From positions 17,922 to 81,921 of the forward strand of contig CALUJA010000035.1 in assembly GCA_944320845.1 (NCBI GenBank): a stretch of 64,000 nucleotides of DNA, given 5' to 3'. This document shows, in pieces, positions 17,107-23,927 of this stretch. Each line of letters starts with the position of its first letter. Position 1 is the stretch's first letter. This DNA comes from an uncultured Phocaeicola sp. (GTDB lineage Bacteria > Bacteroidota > Bacteroidia > Bacteroidales > Bacteroidaceae). Made by a program: the position numbers and the translations under genes. The notes beneath the pieces were generated by a model, which worked only from the letters and a program-made list of their open reading frames with translations, had not been told where the DNA came from and ran no database searches.

Positions 17107-19323
17107 TTAAGAATTGCGGATTTCATTCACTTCCTGAAGAGAAAGTTCTACCACCTCATAATTCCTTACTCCTTTGACTGTATGAGACCTATACCCCAAG
17201 CGCCGTAAAATTCGCCCGATGTTGTTCTTCGAGAGCGGCACGCGCACCATGCCCGACAGGCGCTGCAGCACGTCGGCCGAGGTGAGCAGGCGGTAGGGCT
17301 CGCCCTCGCGCGGGGGGCGGTACCAGGTGGTGATGAGCTCCTCTTCGACCGACTTCATCTCGAAGCGCTCGTTGCGGCGGTTCATGCGGCGGATGTCGGC
17401 CGTGTCGCTCCACCAGCGGAAGCCCTGACGCACCAGCGCGTAGGCCTGGGCGTAGATGCCGGCGTAGGCGAAGGGGCGGTCGAAGGGCGACTCGATGGCC
17501 TCGACCTGCACGATGAGCCAGCGGCGCAGGCCCGTGGGGTCGGCAATCAGCTCGGTCTGGTTGGTGCTGCCGGCAAACGAGGCGCAGCGCACGCAGAACT
17601 CGGTGTTGCGCCCGTAGGCCGCGCGCTCGTTGGTGGAACTCTGGGTGAGGATGCTCTTGAAGCGGTTGAGCCGCTCGCCCGACAGGGCGTCGATTTCCTC
17701 GCAGTTGATGAGGGCGCAGCGCGAGAGGTTGAGGATGTGGTCTTTGTCCTGCGGGTTGAAGGGGCCGCTGTAGAGGTAGCTGCCCAGCTCGGGCGGCAGC
17801 AGCGAGGTAATCCACGTGGTCTTGTAGACTCCCTGCGGGCCCACCAGGATGAGGGCCACCTGGTTGACCGCCTTGGGCAGCACCCACGAGGCCACCATGG
17901 CCACCATCCAGCGCTTGAAGTCGGCGCGCCACTCGGCGTTGTCGTCGTCCGAGCCTGCCACGCGCACGGTGGCCGCCAGCCGGTCGATGTGGTCGGTCTC
18001 TCCGTCCCATTCGGGCAGGGCCTCGAGATAGGCCAGAAAGGGGTTGAAGTGGGGCGTGAAGTCGCTGCGCAGCAGATACTCGAGGTTCTTCTTCGTCACC
18101 CCGATTTCCTGGTGGCAGAGGTCGCGGAAGATGGAGTTCTCGCGGTAGTCGTCCATCGGCTCATAGTCTCCCCCGCCCTCCAGGTCAATCTCCAGCCGGC
18201 GGGTGATGACATTGTAGCGCAGGCGGTAGTGCTCGCGCAGCCATGCTTCGGCCTCGCCCACGGCCTCCGAGCGCGAGATGCGGCGGGGGGCCAGGGTGCG
18301 GGTGGCGTGCTCGTCGCGGTGGTTGGCGTAGGCGCTGTGTACGAGGGCGCGGGTCTCCCGCCCGTCGTGCGCGAAGCGTGCGGCGAGCAGCTCCTCGGCC
18401 CCGGCCTCGTCCACCCCGCAGGCGTTGAGCTTGCGCGCCAGGCGGTAGAGGTAGTTGTTGCGGTTTCCCTCGGCGTAGACCTCGCCCTGCCGCTCCATCT
18501 CGGCGATGCAGGCGTCGAGTGCGGCCTGCGGGCGGGGCTTCCGGCCTGCAGACGGGCGGACGGTGCGTCGCTTCGCCTTCCTCTTCTCCCCGGCGGGTGC
18601 GGAGGGCGTGCCCTGTGAGGCCCCTTCCGTGCCCTCTGCGGGGTTTTCTCCGTCCGGCGGTGTCAGTGTACCGCCTGCGCCGCTTTCCGCCCGTGTGGCG
18701 GCCTCAAACGCCTCGGGCGGCAGGGGCGAGCAGTCCATCGGCTGGCGGACGAGGGCTCCGGGGTCGTACGAGGCCAGCACGGTGCGCGTCAGGTCGCTGC
18801 CCGAGCGGTCGACCTTGCAGCCCAGACGGCGCTCGTAGAGGTCGGCCAGACGGTCGTAGAGGGCGCGATGCATCTCCTTGAGGGCCTCGCCCGTCAGCCC
18901 GAGCGGGTTGCCCGGCGTGCGGCAGATGACCTTCACCCCCCTCCCCTTGGCGGTGACGAAGGCCGCGAGGGTGAAGGGCAGGGCCATGGCGCGTGTGCGC
19001 AGCCGCTCGGCCTCGGCGAGCGATGGCAGTCCGTCGAAGTCGAGGGGCAGCAGGGGCAAGTAGCGCGTCACACACTCGGCCGTGCGCCTCCCGCCGAACA
19101 GGGCCGAGACGCACACCGAGGGCATGGTGCCCTTTGCGGCGTTGGCCCGCTCAAGGTCGCCGCGTGCGGCCAGACGGCGCACCACGGCCACCACCGACTC
19201 GTACATGCCGGTGCGGATGCGGTTGATGAACTCGCTGAGCGCGATTTCCTCGCGCGTCAGCTGGTAGCTCCGGAACACCTGAAGTGTCAGGTCGGTTTCC
19301 GGTCGGTCATTGGTATTTCCCAT
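17107..19323 (-). CDS. VirE-type primase-helicase (BT4734-like N-terminal domain)
   Basis: A 738-residue two-domain protein. The N-terminal region resembles archaeo-eukaryotic-type primases: LDFDG (residues 94-98, paired metal aspartates), KGRGVKVICR (126-135) and DLTR. A low-complexity linker follows (about 205-265), then a winged helix-like middle. The C-terminal VirE/SF3-like ATPase has Walker A GPQGVYKTT (495-503) and Walker B ALINCEEID (537-545). It could prime and unwind DNA of a small mobile element. In Bacteroidales it travels with DUF4248, HU-HIG, smalltalk and amidase genes, all present nearby. The last 110 bases of the gene look less GC-rich than the rest, which may mark a recombination junction. 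Confidence 0.85.
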   Translation of the reverse strand: MGNTNDRPETDLTLQVFRSYQLTREEIALSEFINRIRTGMYESVVAVVRRLAARGDLERANAAKGTMPSVCVSALFGGRRTAECVTRYLPLLPLDFDGLPSLAEAERLRTRAMALPFTLAAFVTAKGRGVKVICRTPGNPLGLTGEALKEMHRALYDRLADLYERRLGCKVDRSGSDLTRTVLASYDPGALVRQPMDCSPLPPEAFEAATRAESGAGGTLTPPDGENPAEGTEGASQGTPSAPAGEKRKAKRRTVRPSAGRKPRPQAALDACIAEMERQGEVYAEGNRNNYLYRLARKLNACGVDEAGAEELLAARFAHDGRETRALVHSAYANHRDEHATRTLAPRRISRSEAVGEAEAWLREHYRLRYNVITRRLEIDLEGGGDYEPMDDYRENSIFRDLCHQEIGVTKKNLEYLLRSDFTPHFNPFLAYLEALPEWDGETDHIDRLAATVRVAGSDDDNAEWRADFKRWMVAMVASWVLPKAVNQVALILVGPQGVYKTTWITSLLPPELGSYLYSGPFNPQDKDHILNLSRCALINCEEIDALSGERLNRFKSILTQSSTNERAAYGRNTEFCVRCASFAGSTNQTELIADPTGLRRWLIVQVEAIESPFDRPFAYAGIYAQAYALVRQGFRWWSDTADIRRMNRRNERFEMKSVEEELITTWYRPPREGEPYRLLTSADVLQRLSGMVRVPLSKNNIGRILRRLGYRSHTVKGVRNYEVVELSLQEVNEIRNS

Positions 19324-19372
19324 GTGTCAAAAAAAGATTTAGTGCCCCGGATGCGTTTCCGGCAGGCGTGCG

Positions 19373-19380
19373 CAAAAGTA
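19373..19380 (-). promoter_or_regulatory. -7 promoter element of the primase gene
   Basis: Reads TACTTTTG on the minus strand, 50 bases upstream of the primase start. A CTTG about 20 bases further upstream may act as the -33 box. Confidence 0.6.
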
Positions 19381-19439
19381 ATCCCCGCCGCCGAGCGCCG
19401 CAAGAGGCGAAACACTGTTTAACGGGGGTCGCGCACACG

Positions 19440-19480
19440 CGCGCGTATTGGCGTCCGGTGCCCGTCCGCCAATACGCGCG
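19440..19480. promoter_or_regulatory. Perfect 14-bp inverted repeat upstream of the primase promoter
   Basis: CGCGCGTATTGGCG at 19440-19453 is exactly complementary to 19467-19480, with a 13-base loop. It lies 60 bases upstream of the primase -7 element, with no T-run on either side. A binding site or a cruciform/origin-like element are both possible. Confidence 0.6.
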
Positions 19481-19671
19481 AGGCCTGGCGGCATAAACAT
19501 TCTTTAACAACAATAACGCAGGATTTGCGATTTGGCTACCTTTTCCGGAAACATTTTTTTTGGAAAAAGAGAAAAAAAGGCGGGCTGGCGGGGGTACAAG
19601 GCCCGTCAACCGGAAAATGTTCATGGCAGAGCAGAAAAGTTTGTTTCTGTTTCCTTATCCCAGATTAATGT

Positions 19672-19985
19672 GAAGCGAAACGCAGCTCCCATGCGGGAAT
19701 TGGACTTCTACGAAGCCCTGACACACATCACCACAGAAACCGCAGGTTCGCTACGCTCACCCGCGGCTAAGCATCGTGGGGCGGCTCCGCCGCCCTTCAC
19801 GCCGAACGATACACTATACATATCAGGGAACAAGGGAAAGGGCCCCACCGACTCCGGAGGCCACACACCTCACGCCTCACCGCCCTCAAAGAGACCGCAC
19901 CATGCTTAGCCGCGGGTGAGCGAAGCAAGCCTGCGGAGAAAGAACGCACACACCTCCCGTCCCCGAAGGGGGCGAAACGCAGCTT
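19672..19985 (+). repeat. Structured 300-bp repeat, copy B
   Basis: Full unit. It begins GAAGCGAAACGCAGCTCC, then the 30-base head at 19691-19720 (ATTGGACTTCTACGAAGCCC). The left arm is at 19740-19766 and the right arm at 19910-19936, with the same internal hairpins as copies A and C. It ends in CCCCGAAGGGGGCGAAACGCAG, 10 bases before the stop of the ORF6N gene. The rest of the 670-base gap to the primase gene holds the promoter and inverted repeat listed separately; I see nothing else there. Confidence 0.85.
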
Positions 19986-19994
19986 CAGTGACAT

Positions 19995-20567
19995 TCAGCC
20001 CCTGTCGGGCTTGATGAATCCTATCGGGTTGCGCGGCTTCTCTTCCTGCACCCTCCTTGCCTGCAATTCCGCAAGCGTCTGGTTAATCAGCTCCAGCTGC
20101 ATACGGGTATCTTCATTGATGTCGTTCTGGTCGGCAAAGACCTCTTCCACGTATCTTTTCAAGTCTTTCACCTCCTCATCGAGTTCGGCCAGCCTACCGT
20201 TTTGCGGCACTATCATCTGCCTTACGGCGACAAACGCCCTCATGATGCCCATATTTATCTGAATGGCCGCCTTCGAATTGAGCACGCTGCTCAGCATGGC
20301 CACACCCAGTTCAGTAAAGGCATACGGATTGCGCCTTATCCCCATCCTGACCGAATTGGACATCACAATTTGTGATTTCCAATTCTGCATCTCATCGTCT
20401 GTCAACCGGAACATGAAGTCCTCGGGAAAGCGCTCCAGGTTCCGCTTCACGGCTTGGTTCAACACCCGCGTTTCCACACCGTACATTTCGGCCAAATCGC
20501 GGTCAAGCATCACTTTCTGTCCCCTAATCTCATATATCTTGCTCTGTATGAGCTGAAGCTGGTCCAT
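19995..20567 (-). CDS. ORF6N-domain DNA-binding protein
   Basis: A 190-residue protein with the ORF6N domain at its N-terminus (about 5-90): [25 protein letters not shown] then [13 protein letters not shown] and [18 protein letters not shown] predicted coiled coil follows near the C-terminus ([19 protein letters not shown]). ORF6N proteins are phage-type regulators with a presumed DNA-binding role. The start at 20567 fits the family; an upstream extension of 15 residues is rejected. It is flanked by direct copies of the 300-bp repeat, so the gene and its promoter look like one cassette. Confidence 0.85.
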   Translation of the reverse strand: MDQLQLIQSKIYEIRGQKVMLDRDLAEMYGVETRVLNQAVKRNLERFPEDFMFRLTDDEMQNWKSQIVMSNSVRMGIRRNPYAFTELGVAMLSSVLNSKAAIQINMGIMRAFVAVRQMIVPQNGRLAELDEEVKDLKRYVEEVFADQNDINEDTRMQLELINQTLAELQARRVQEEKPRNPIGFIKPDRG

Positions 20568-20650
20568 AAATTGAAAATTTAAAGCGGTTTCAGCTGCAAC
20601 AGACCGCCGCACGGCAGAACCGGCCGTCAGCCTGCGCCTCTTTCATACTT

Positions 20651-20658
20651 CAAAGATA
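20651..20658 (-). promoter_or_regulatory. -7 promoter element of the ORF6N gene
   Basis: Reads TATCTTTG on the minus strand, 84 bases upstream of the start. Confidence 0.6.
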
Positions 20659-20724
20659 GGAAATCTTTTCCGGCCATGCAATACGGGCGTTCACTTTTGC
20701 AGACAGCAAGCCGCAATCCCCAAC

Positions 20725-21052
20725 ATGCGGGAATTGGACTTCTACGAAGCCCTGACACACATCACCACAGAAACCGCAGGTTCGCTGCGCTCACCCGCGG
20801 CTAAGCATCGTGGGGCAGCTCCGCCGCCCTTCACGACGGACGATACACTATACATATCAGGGAACAAGGGAAAGGACCGAACCGACTCCGGAGGCCACAC
20901 ACCCATCCCGCTGACCGCCCTCGGAGAGGGCATACCATGCTTAACCGCGGGTGAGCGAAGCGAACCTGCGGAGAAAGGCACTCACTTCCGCCCGTCCCCG
21001 AAGGGGGCGAACAGCAACTCCTATGCGGGAATTGGACTTCTACGAAGCCCTG
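20725..21052 (+). repeat. Structured 300-bp repeat, copy C, with a second head
   Basis: Head at 20725-20754, left arm 20774-20800, right arm 20945-20971, CCCCGAAGGGGG at the end, then a second, identical 30-base head at 21023-21052. The head-to-head distance is 298 bases, so this is one full period plus the start of the next, as expected from a tandem array that has contracted. It fills the gap between the ORF6N promoter and the PHP gene stop. Confidence 0.85.
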
Positions 21053-21089
21053 TTACGGATTGCGCCACCCCCCGCGGGGAGCGGAAGGC

Positions 21090-22283
21090 TCAGAAGGCGA
21101 TTTCCGTCTCCAGCACGCTGCCGGCGTGGGGCACGAAGTTGTTTATCTTCACCTTGAACTGCCCGTGCCGCGAAGCTCCCTTCACGTTTTTCAGCACCAC
21201 GGCGGTGGTGTATCCTCCCCTCAGCAGGCAGGCGGATGTGGACGGACGGTAGCTTCCGTTCTCCGCCAGCGTGATGTCGAAGCTCAGTCCGGAAAGGTTC
21301 TCTATCTCCACCACGGTCTGCTCGGGCGTGGAGCTCAGGCAGCGCACGCGGAGGGAGCCTTTGACCAGACCTTCGAGCAGGGAGGTTTCGCCGTACAGAT
21401 AGTTCTGCGCGAAAGCCACCGTGCGGCGGCTGTCAAGCGCCTCGCGGATGCCTTCCAGCGAGCGTTCGCGGGCAAAGACGAGCGTCATGGGCCGGTAGCA
21501 CCCGTGCTGCATGCCGACGGAACCGTGGTAGTCGCTGTTGGAGAACATCGTCAGCCCCTTTTCCTCCGCCCATTGCTGCACCAGGGGGATGTACATGTTC
21601 GAGTTGGCCACCTCGATGCCCATGATAAGCCCCTTTTGGTAAAGCTGCTCGTGGATGTCGTACCACTCGGCCTCTCCCCTGGGGTGCTGGAACGACGGAT
21701 GGTTCCAGAAGATGAAGCATCCCTGCTCCCTGGCGGCCTGCAGGGTCTCCGTCAGGTTGGAGGGGTCGCGGCGGTCGGATGTGTTGATGAAGGGCTTCAG
21801 CAGGTTTCCGTCCTTCACGAACAGGGCGTTGAAGTGTCCGGCGGGAACCTCGCGGGTGACTTCCGTACCGGGAATCAGCAGGACGCCCAGGCGCTCTGCC
21901 GTCTCTTTGGCGATTTCGTACTCGCGGTTCAGGTTCTCCTCGCCGTTCACATCGGGCGCGTGCAGGTGGTGGAACTCCAGATGCTCGGTGATGGCGATGG
22001 CGTCAAGCCCCTCGCGGAAGGCCTCCTCCACGCGCGTGACGGGCCACACCGAGCCGTCGGAAAACACCGTGTGCATGTGGAAGTCGCACTTCAGCACCTC
22101 ATAGCCCTCCACCTGCGGCAGGCGGAGCGGCAGGCGGCTTTCCGTCAGGATACTCCCCATCTGCTTGGGATAGGCAACCGGTGTCTGCGGATTGAACGGC
22201 CTGGCAGAGACATTCTGCCCCTGCGCCGCGTGGATGCCGCAGACCAGCAACAAGAACAAGGCTGGAACAAATTTTTTCTTCAT
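21090..22283 (-). CDS. Exported PHP-domain phosphodiesterase (Sb-PDE-like)
   Basis: A 397-residue protein with a signal peptide (MKKKFVPALFLLLVCGIHAAQ). The PHP metal site DFHMHTVFSDG starts near residue 67; ITEHLEFH, a central NHPSFQHP and a late SNSDYHG complete the usual ligand set. PHP enzymes hydrolyse phosphoesters using two or three metals. Close relatives are annotated as Sb-PDE-family phosphodiesterases, with unclear natural substrate. The C-terminal 90 residues form a beta-rich domain. It is probably periplasmic. It has no operon partner. Confidence 0.8.
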   Translation of the reverse strand: MKKKFVPALFLLLVCGIHAAQGQNVSARPFNPQTPVAYPKQMGSILTESRLPLRLPQVEGYEVLKCDFHMHTVFSDGSVWPVTRVEEAFREGLDAIAITEHLEFHHLHAPDVNGEENLNREYEIAKETAERLGVLLIPGTEVTREVPAGHFNALFVKDGNLLKPFINTSDRRDPSNLTETLQAAREQGCFIFWNHPSFQHPRGEAEWYDIHEQLYQKGLIMGIEVANSNMYIPLVQQWAEEKGLTMFSNSDYHGSVGMQHGCYRPMTLVFARERSLEGIREALDSRRTVAFAQNYLYGETSLLEGLVKGSLRVRCLSSTPEQTVVEIENLSGLSFDITLAENGSYRPSTSACLLRGGYTTAVVLKNVKGASRHGQFKVKINNFVPHAGSVLETEIAF

Positions 22284-22323
22284 ATCTTCAAACTGTTTTT
22301 TAATGAATATGTATGTATCGCGG

Positions 22324-22331
22324 CAAAGTAA
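22324..22331 (-). promoter_or_regulatory. Possible -7 element of the PHP gene
   Basis: Reads TTACTTTG on the minus strand, one base off TAnnTTTG, 41 bases before the start. The rest of the 312-base gap to the HU gene shows only the divergent HU promoter. Confidence 0.35.
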
Positions 22332-22490
22332 GCGAACCGGCATGAACAGGGTATTGCAAACGGGTTTCAGTTGCGTTACACGCCGTCTTTTCCCCCTCTC
22401 CCCTCCCCGCATCCGGCAGAATCCGTGCGGAGCGTCCCCGCCCGCGCGCGCCGGGGAACACCCGGGGAACGGTGTGCCGGAGGCCTGCGC

Positions 22491-22498
22491 TATCTTTG
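22491..22498 (+). promoter_or_regulatory. -7 promoter element of the HU-like gene
   Basis: TATCTTTG, a close match to TAnnTTTG, 98 bases before the start, so the leader is long. Confidence 0.65.
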
Positions 22499-22595
22499 CA
22501 TCACCGTCCGAGAGGGAAGGGGGATGCGGCCGGCAGCCTCCCCGCTCCCCACTCCGGCGGGGAAACCAGTCATTAACCTTTAACTGAAGAAACGT

Positions 22596-23060
22596 ATGGC
22601 AATCGCTTACAAAATCGTGGCTAAGAAAAATCCGACCGACCCCGAATCGGGCGTGAAGTATTACCCGCGCCTGGTGACGATGGGAAACACCAAAACGCTG
22701 GAGGACATCATCTATGACATCAAGGAAATGAGCTCGCTCTCGGAGGGAGACATCCGCAGCGTGCTGGCCAACTTCACCGAGTGCATGCGGCGCGCGCTCT
22801 ACAACAGCCAGTCGGTGAACATCGACGGATTCGGGGTGTTCAGCCTCTCGGCGCGGAGCAAGGGGGCCGAGTCGCCCAAGGAGGTGCAGACGGCGAACAT
22901 CCGCGCGGTGCGCATCAACTTCCGCGCGTCGAGCCGAATCCGCCCCGACCTGGAGGCCAAGAATCCGGCCGACAAGATGACCTTCTACAACGCTGAGCAG
23001 ACCGGCGAGACCGAAGACGGGGGCACGGACGAGGAAGGGGGTCCGGACGGGGCGATGTAG
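22596..23060 (+). CDS. HU-HIG family DNA-binding protein
   Basis: A 154-residue protein with an HU/IHF-type fold: a helical part (about 33-65), VNIDGFGVFSLSARSKG (about 74-90), then RINFRASSRIRPDLE in the DNA-clamping arm region. The C-terminal 25 residues are a disordered acidic tail (ETEDGGTDEEGG). HU-HIG proteins in this group are found beside smalltalk and amidase genes and may compact or bend element DNA. They are far more common than ordinary HU in these genomes. It heads a likely operon with the next two genes. Confidence 0.85.
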   Translation: MAIAYKIVAKKNPTDPESGVKYYPRLVTMGNTKTLEDIIYDIKEMSSLSEGDIRSVLANFTECMRRALYNSQSVNIDGFGVFSLSARSKGAESPKEVQTANIRAVRINFRASSRIRPDLEAKNPADKMTFYNAEQTGETEDGGTDEEGGPDGAM

Positions 23061-23079
23061 CCCCCGGAACGGAAGGGAC

Positions 23080-23112
23080 GCCGCCGGCCCCGCCCGGGAG
23101 GGGCACGGCGGC
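23080..23112 (+). terminator. GC-rich hairpin after the HU-like gene
   Basis: GCCGCCG pairs with CGGCGGC at 23106-23112, with a second nested GCCCC/GGGGC stem. There is no T-run, so it may instead be an attenuator between the HU-like gene and smalltalk. Confidence 0.4.
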
Positions 23113-23187
23113 ATCCCCGCCCGAAGGCGCGGACAGGAGCCGCAAGAAACGAACATCTTTTACTAACCAACAAAAAAACATCAGAAC

Positions 23188-23298
23188 ATGAAGCAGACCA
23201 TGAGCGGAAGAAAGGGAGGAGTATGGGGCATCGTCCTCAAGGTGATTATCGCAGTGGCCACCGCCATCGGCGGGGCGCTGGGGCTCACGAGCCTCTGA
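23188..23298 (+). CDS. Smalltalk micro-protein (36 residues)
   Basis: A 36-residue ORF, MKQTMSGRKGGVWGIVLKV followed by IIAVATAIGGALGLTSL. It has a short basic N-terminus and one glycine/alanine-rich hydrophobic helix, so it is a single-pass membrane micro-protein. It matches the Bacteroidales 'smalltalk' family, which sits immediately before an N-acetylmuramoyl-L-alanine amidase, as here. A holin-like or export-helper role with the amidase is my guess; the function is not established to my knowledge. Its length and position make it easy to miss. Confidence 0.8.
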   Translation: MKQTMSGRKGGVWGIVLKVIIAVATAIGGALGLTSL

Positions 23299-23318
23299 CA
23301 CCTCCACCCCACGGAAAA

Positions 23319-23354
23319 GGGCAGGCGGAGCGCCACGACGGCGGCCGCCTGCCC
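23319..23354 (+). promoter_or_regulatory. Perfect 10-bp hairpin between smalltalk and amidase
   Basis: GGGCAGGCGG at 23319-23328 pairs exactly with 23345-23354 around a 16-base loop. It lies 21 bases after the smalltalk stop and 30 before the amidase start. It may tune translation or processing between the two genes, or be a weak terminator. Confidence 0.45.
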
Positions 23355-23383
23355 CGTCTGCTGAAACACATGCCAGTGAAGCT

Positions 23384-23827
23384 ATGGAAAAGGATACGGA
23401 ATACATGGAACGCGAAATCAAGCTTATCGTCGTCCACTGCACGGCCACGCCGCCCTCGGTGGACTTCACGCCCGAGCGTCTGGAGGCGTGCCACCGCGCA
23501 CGGGGCTTCCGCACGGCGGGCTACCACATCTACATCACGCGCGACGGGGCGGTGCACCACATGCGGCCGCTGCACGAAGCGGGGGCGCACGCGCGGGGAT
23601 TCAACCTGCACTCGGTGGGGGTGGCCTACGAGGGCGGCACAGACGAGGCGGGACGGCCTGCCGACACGCGCACGCCCGCACAGCGCGCCGCCCTGCTCGA
23701 TGTGGTGACGGCCCTGAAGCGCACCTTCCCGCAGGCGCGGGTGAAGGGGCACCGGCAGCTGTCGGCCCGCACCGGCAAGGCCTGCCCCTGCTTCGACGCG
23801 GAAAGGGAGTATGCGGACATGGTGTGA
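23384..23827 (+). CDS. T7-lysozyme-like N-acetylmuramoyl-L-alanine amidase
   Basis: A 147-residue amidase_2 domain protein, about the size of T7 lysozyme and without a signal peptide. The zinc histidine is H18 in LIVVHCTAT. GYHIYITRDG, then GHRQLS (H123) and KACPCFD (K132, C134/C136) complete the zinc and catalytic set. It cuts the bond between muramic acid and the first stem-peptide residue. An alternative ATG 21 bases downstream (MEREIK) is possible. Lack of a signal means it needs help to reach peptidoglycan, perhaps from the smalltalk protein upstream. Confidence 0.85.
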   Translation: MEKDTEYMEREIKLIVVHCTATPPSVDFTPERLEACHRARGFRTAGYHIYITRDGAVHHMRPLHEAGAHARGFNLHSVGVAYEGGTDEAGRPADTRTPAQRAALLDVVTALKRTFPQARVKGHRQLSARTGKACPCFDAEREYADMV

Positions 23828-23927
23828 GCACGCACGGCGGGGGGAAAAGATGAGGGAGCAGAGCTTCCTGCATACGCAGGTCGCTCCGCCCCCTCTGGCG
23901 ATATATACACTTGATCGAAGATCCTTG

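Noticed and set aside
9300-21052. CRISPR-like array
   Set aside because: The repeats are 300 bases with hairpins and no uniform spacers, and no cas genes are seen.
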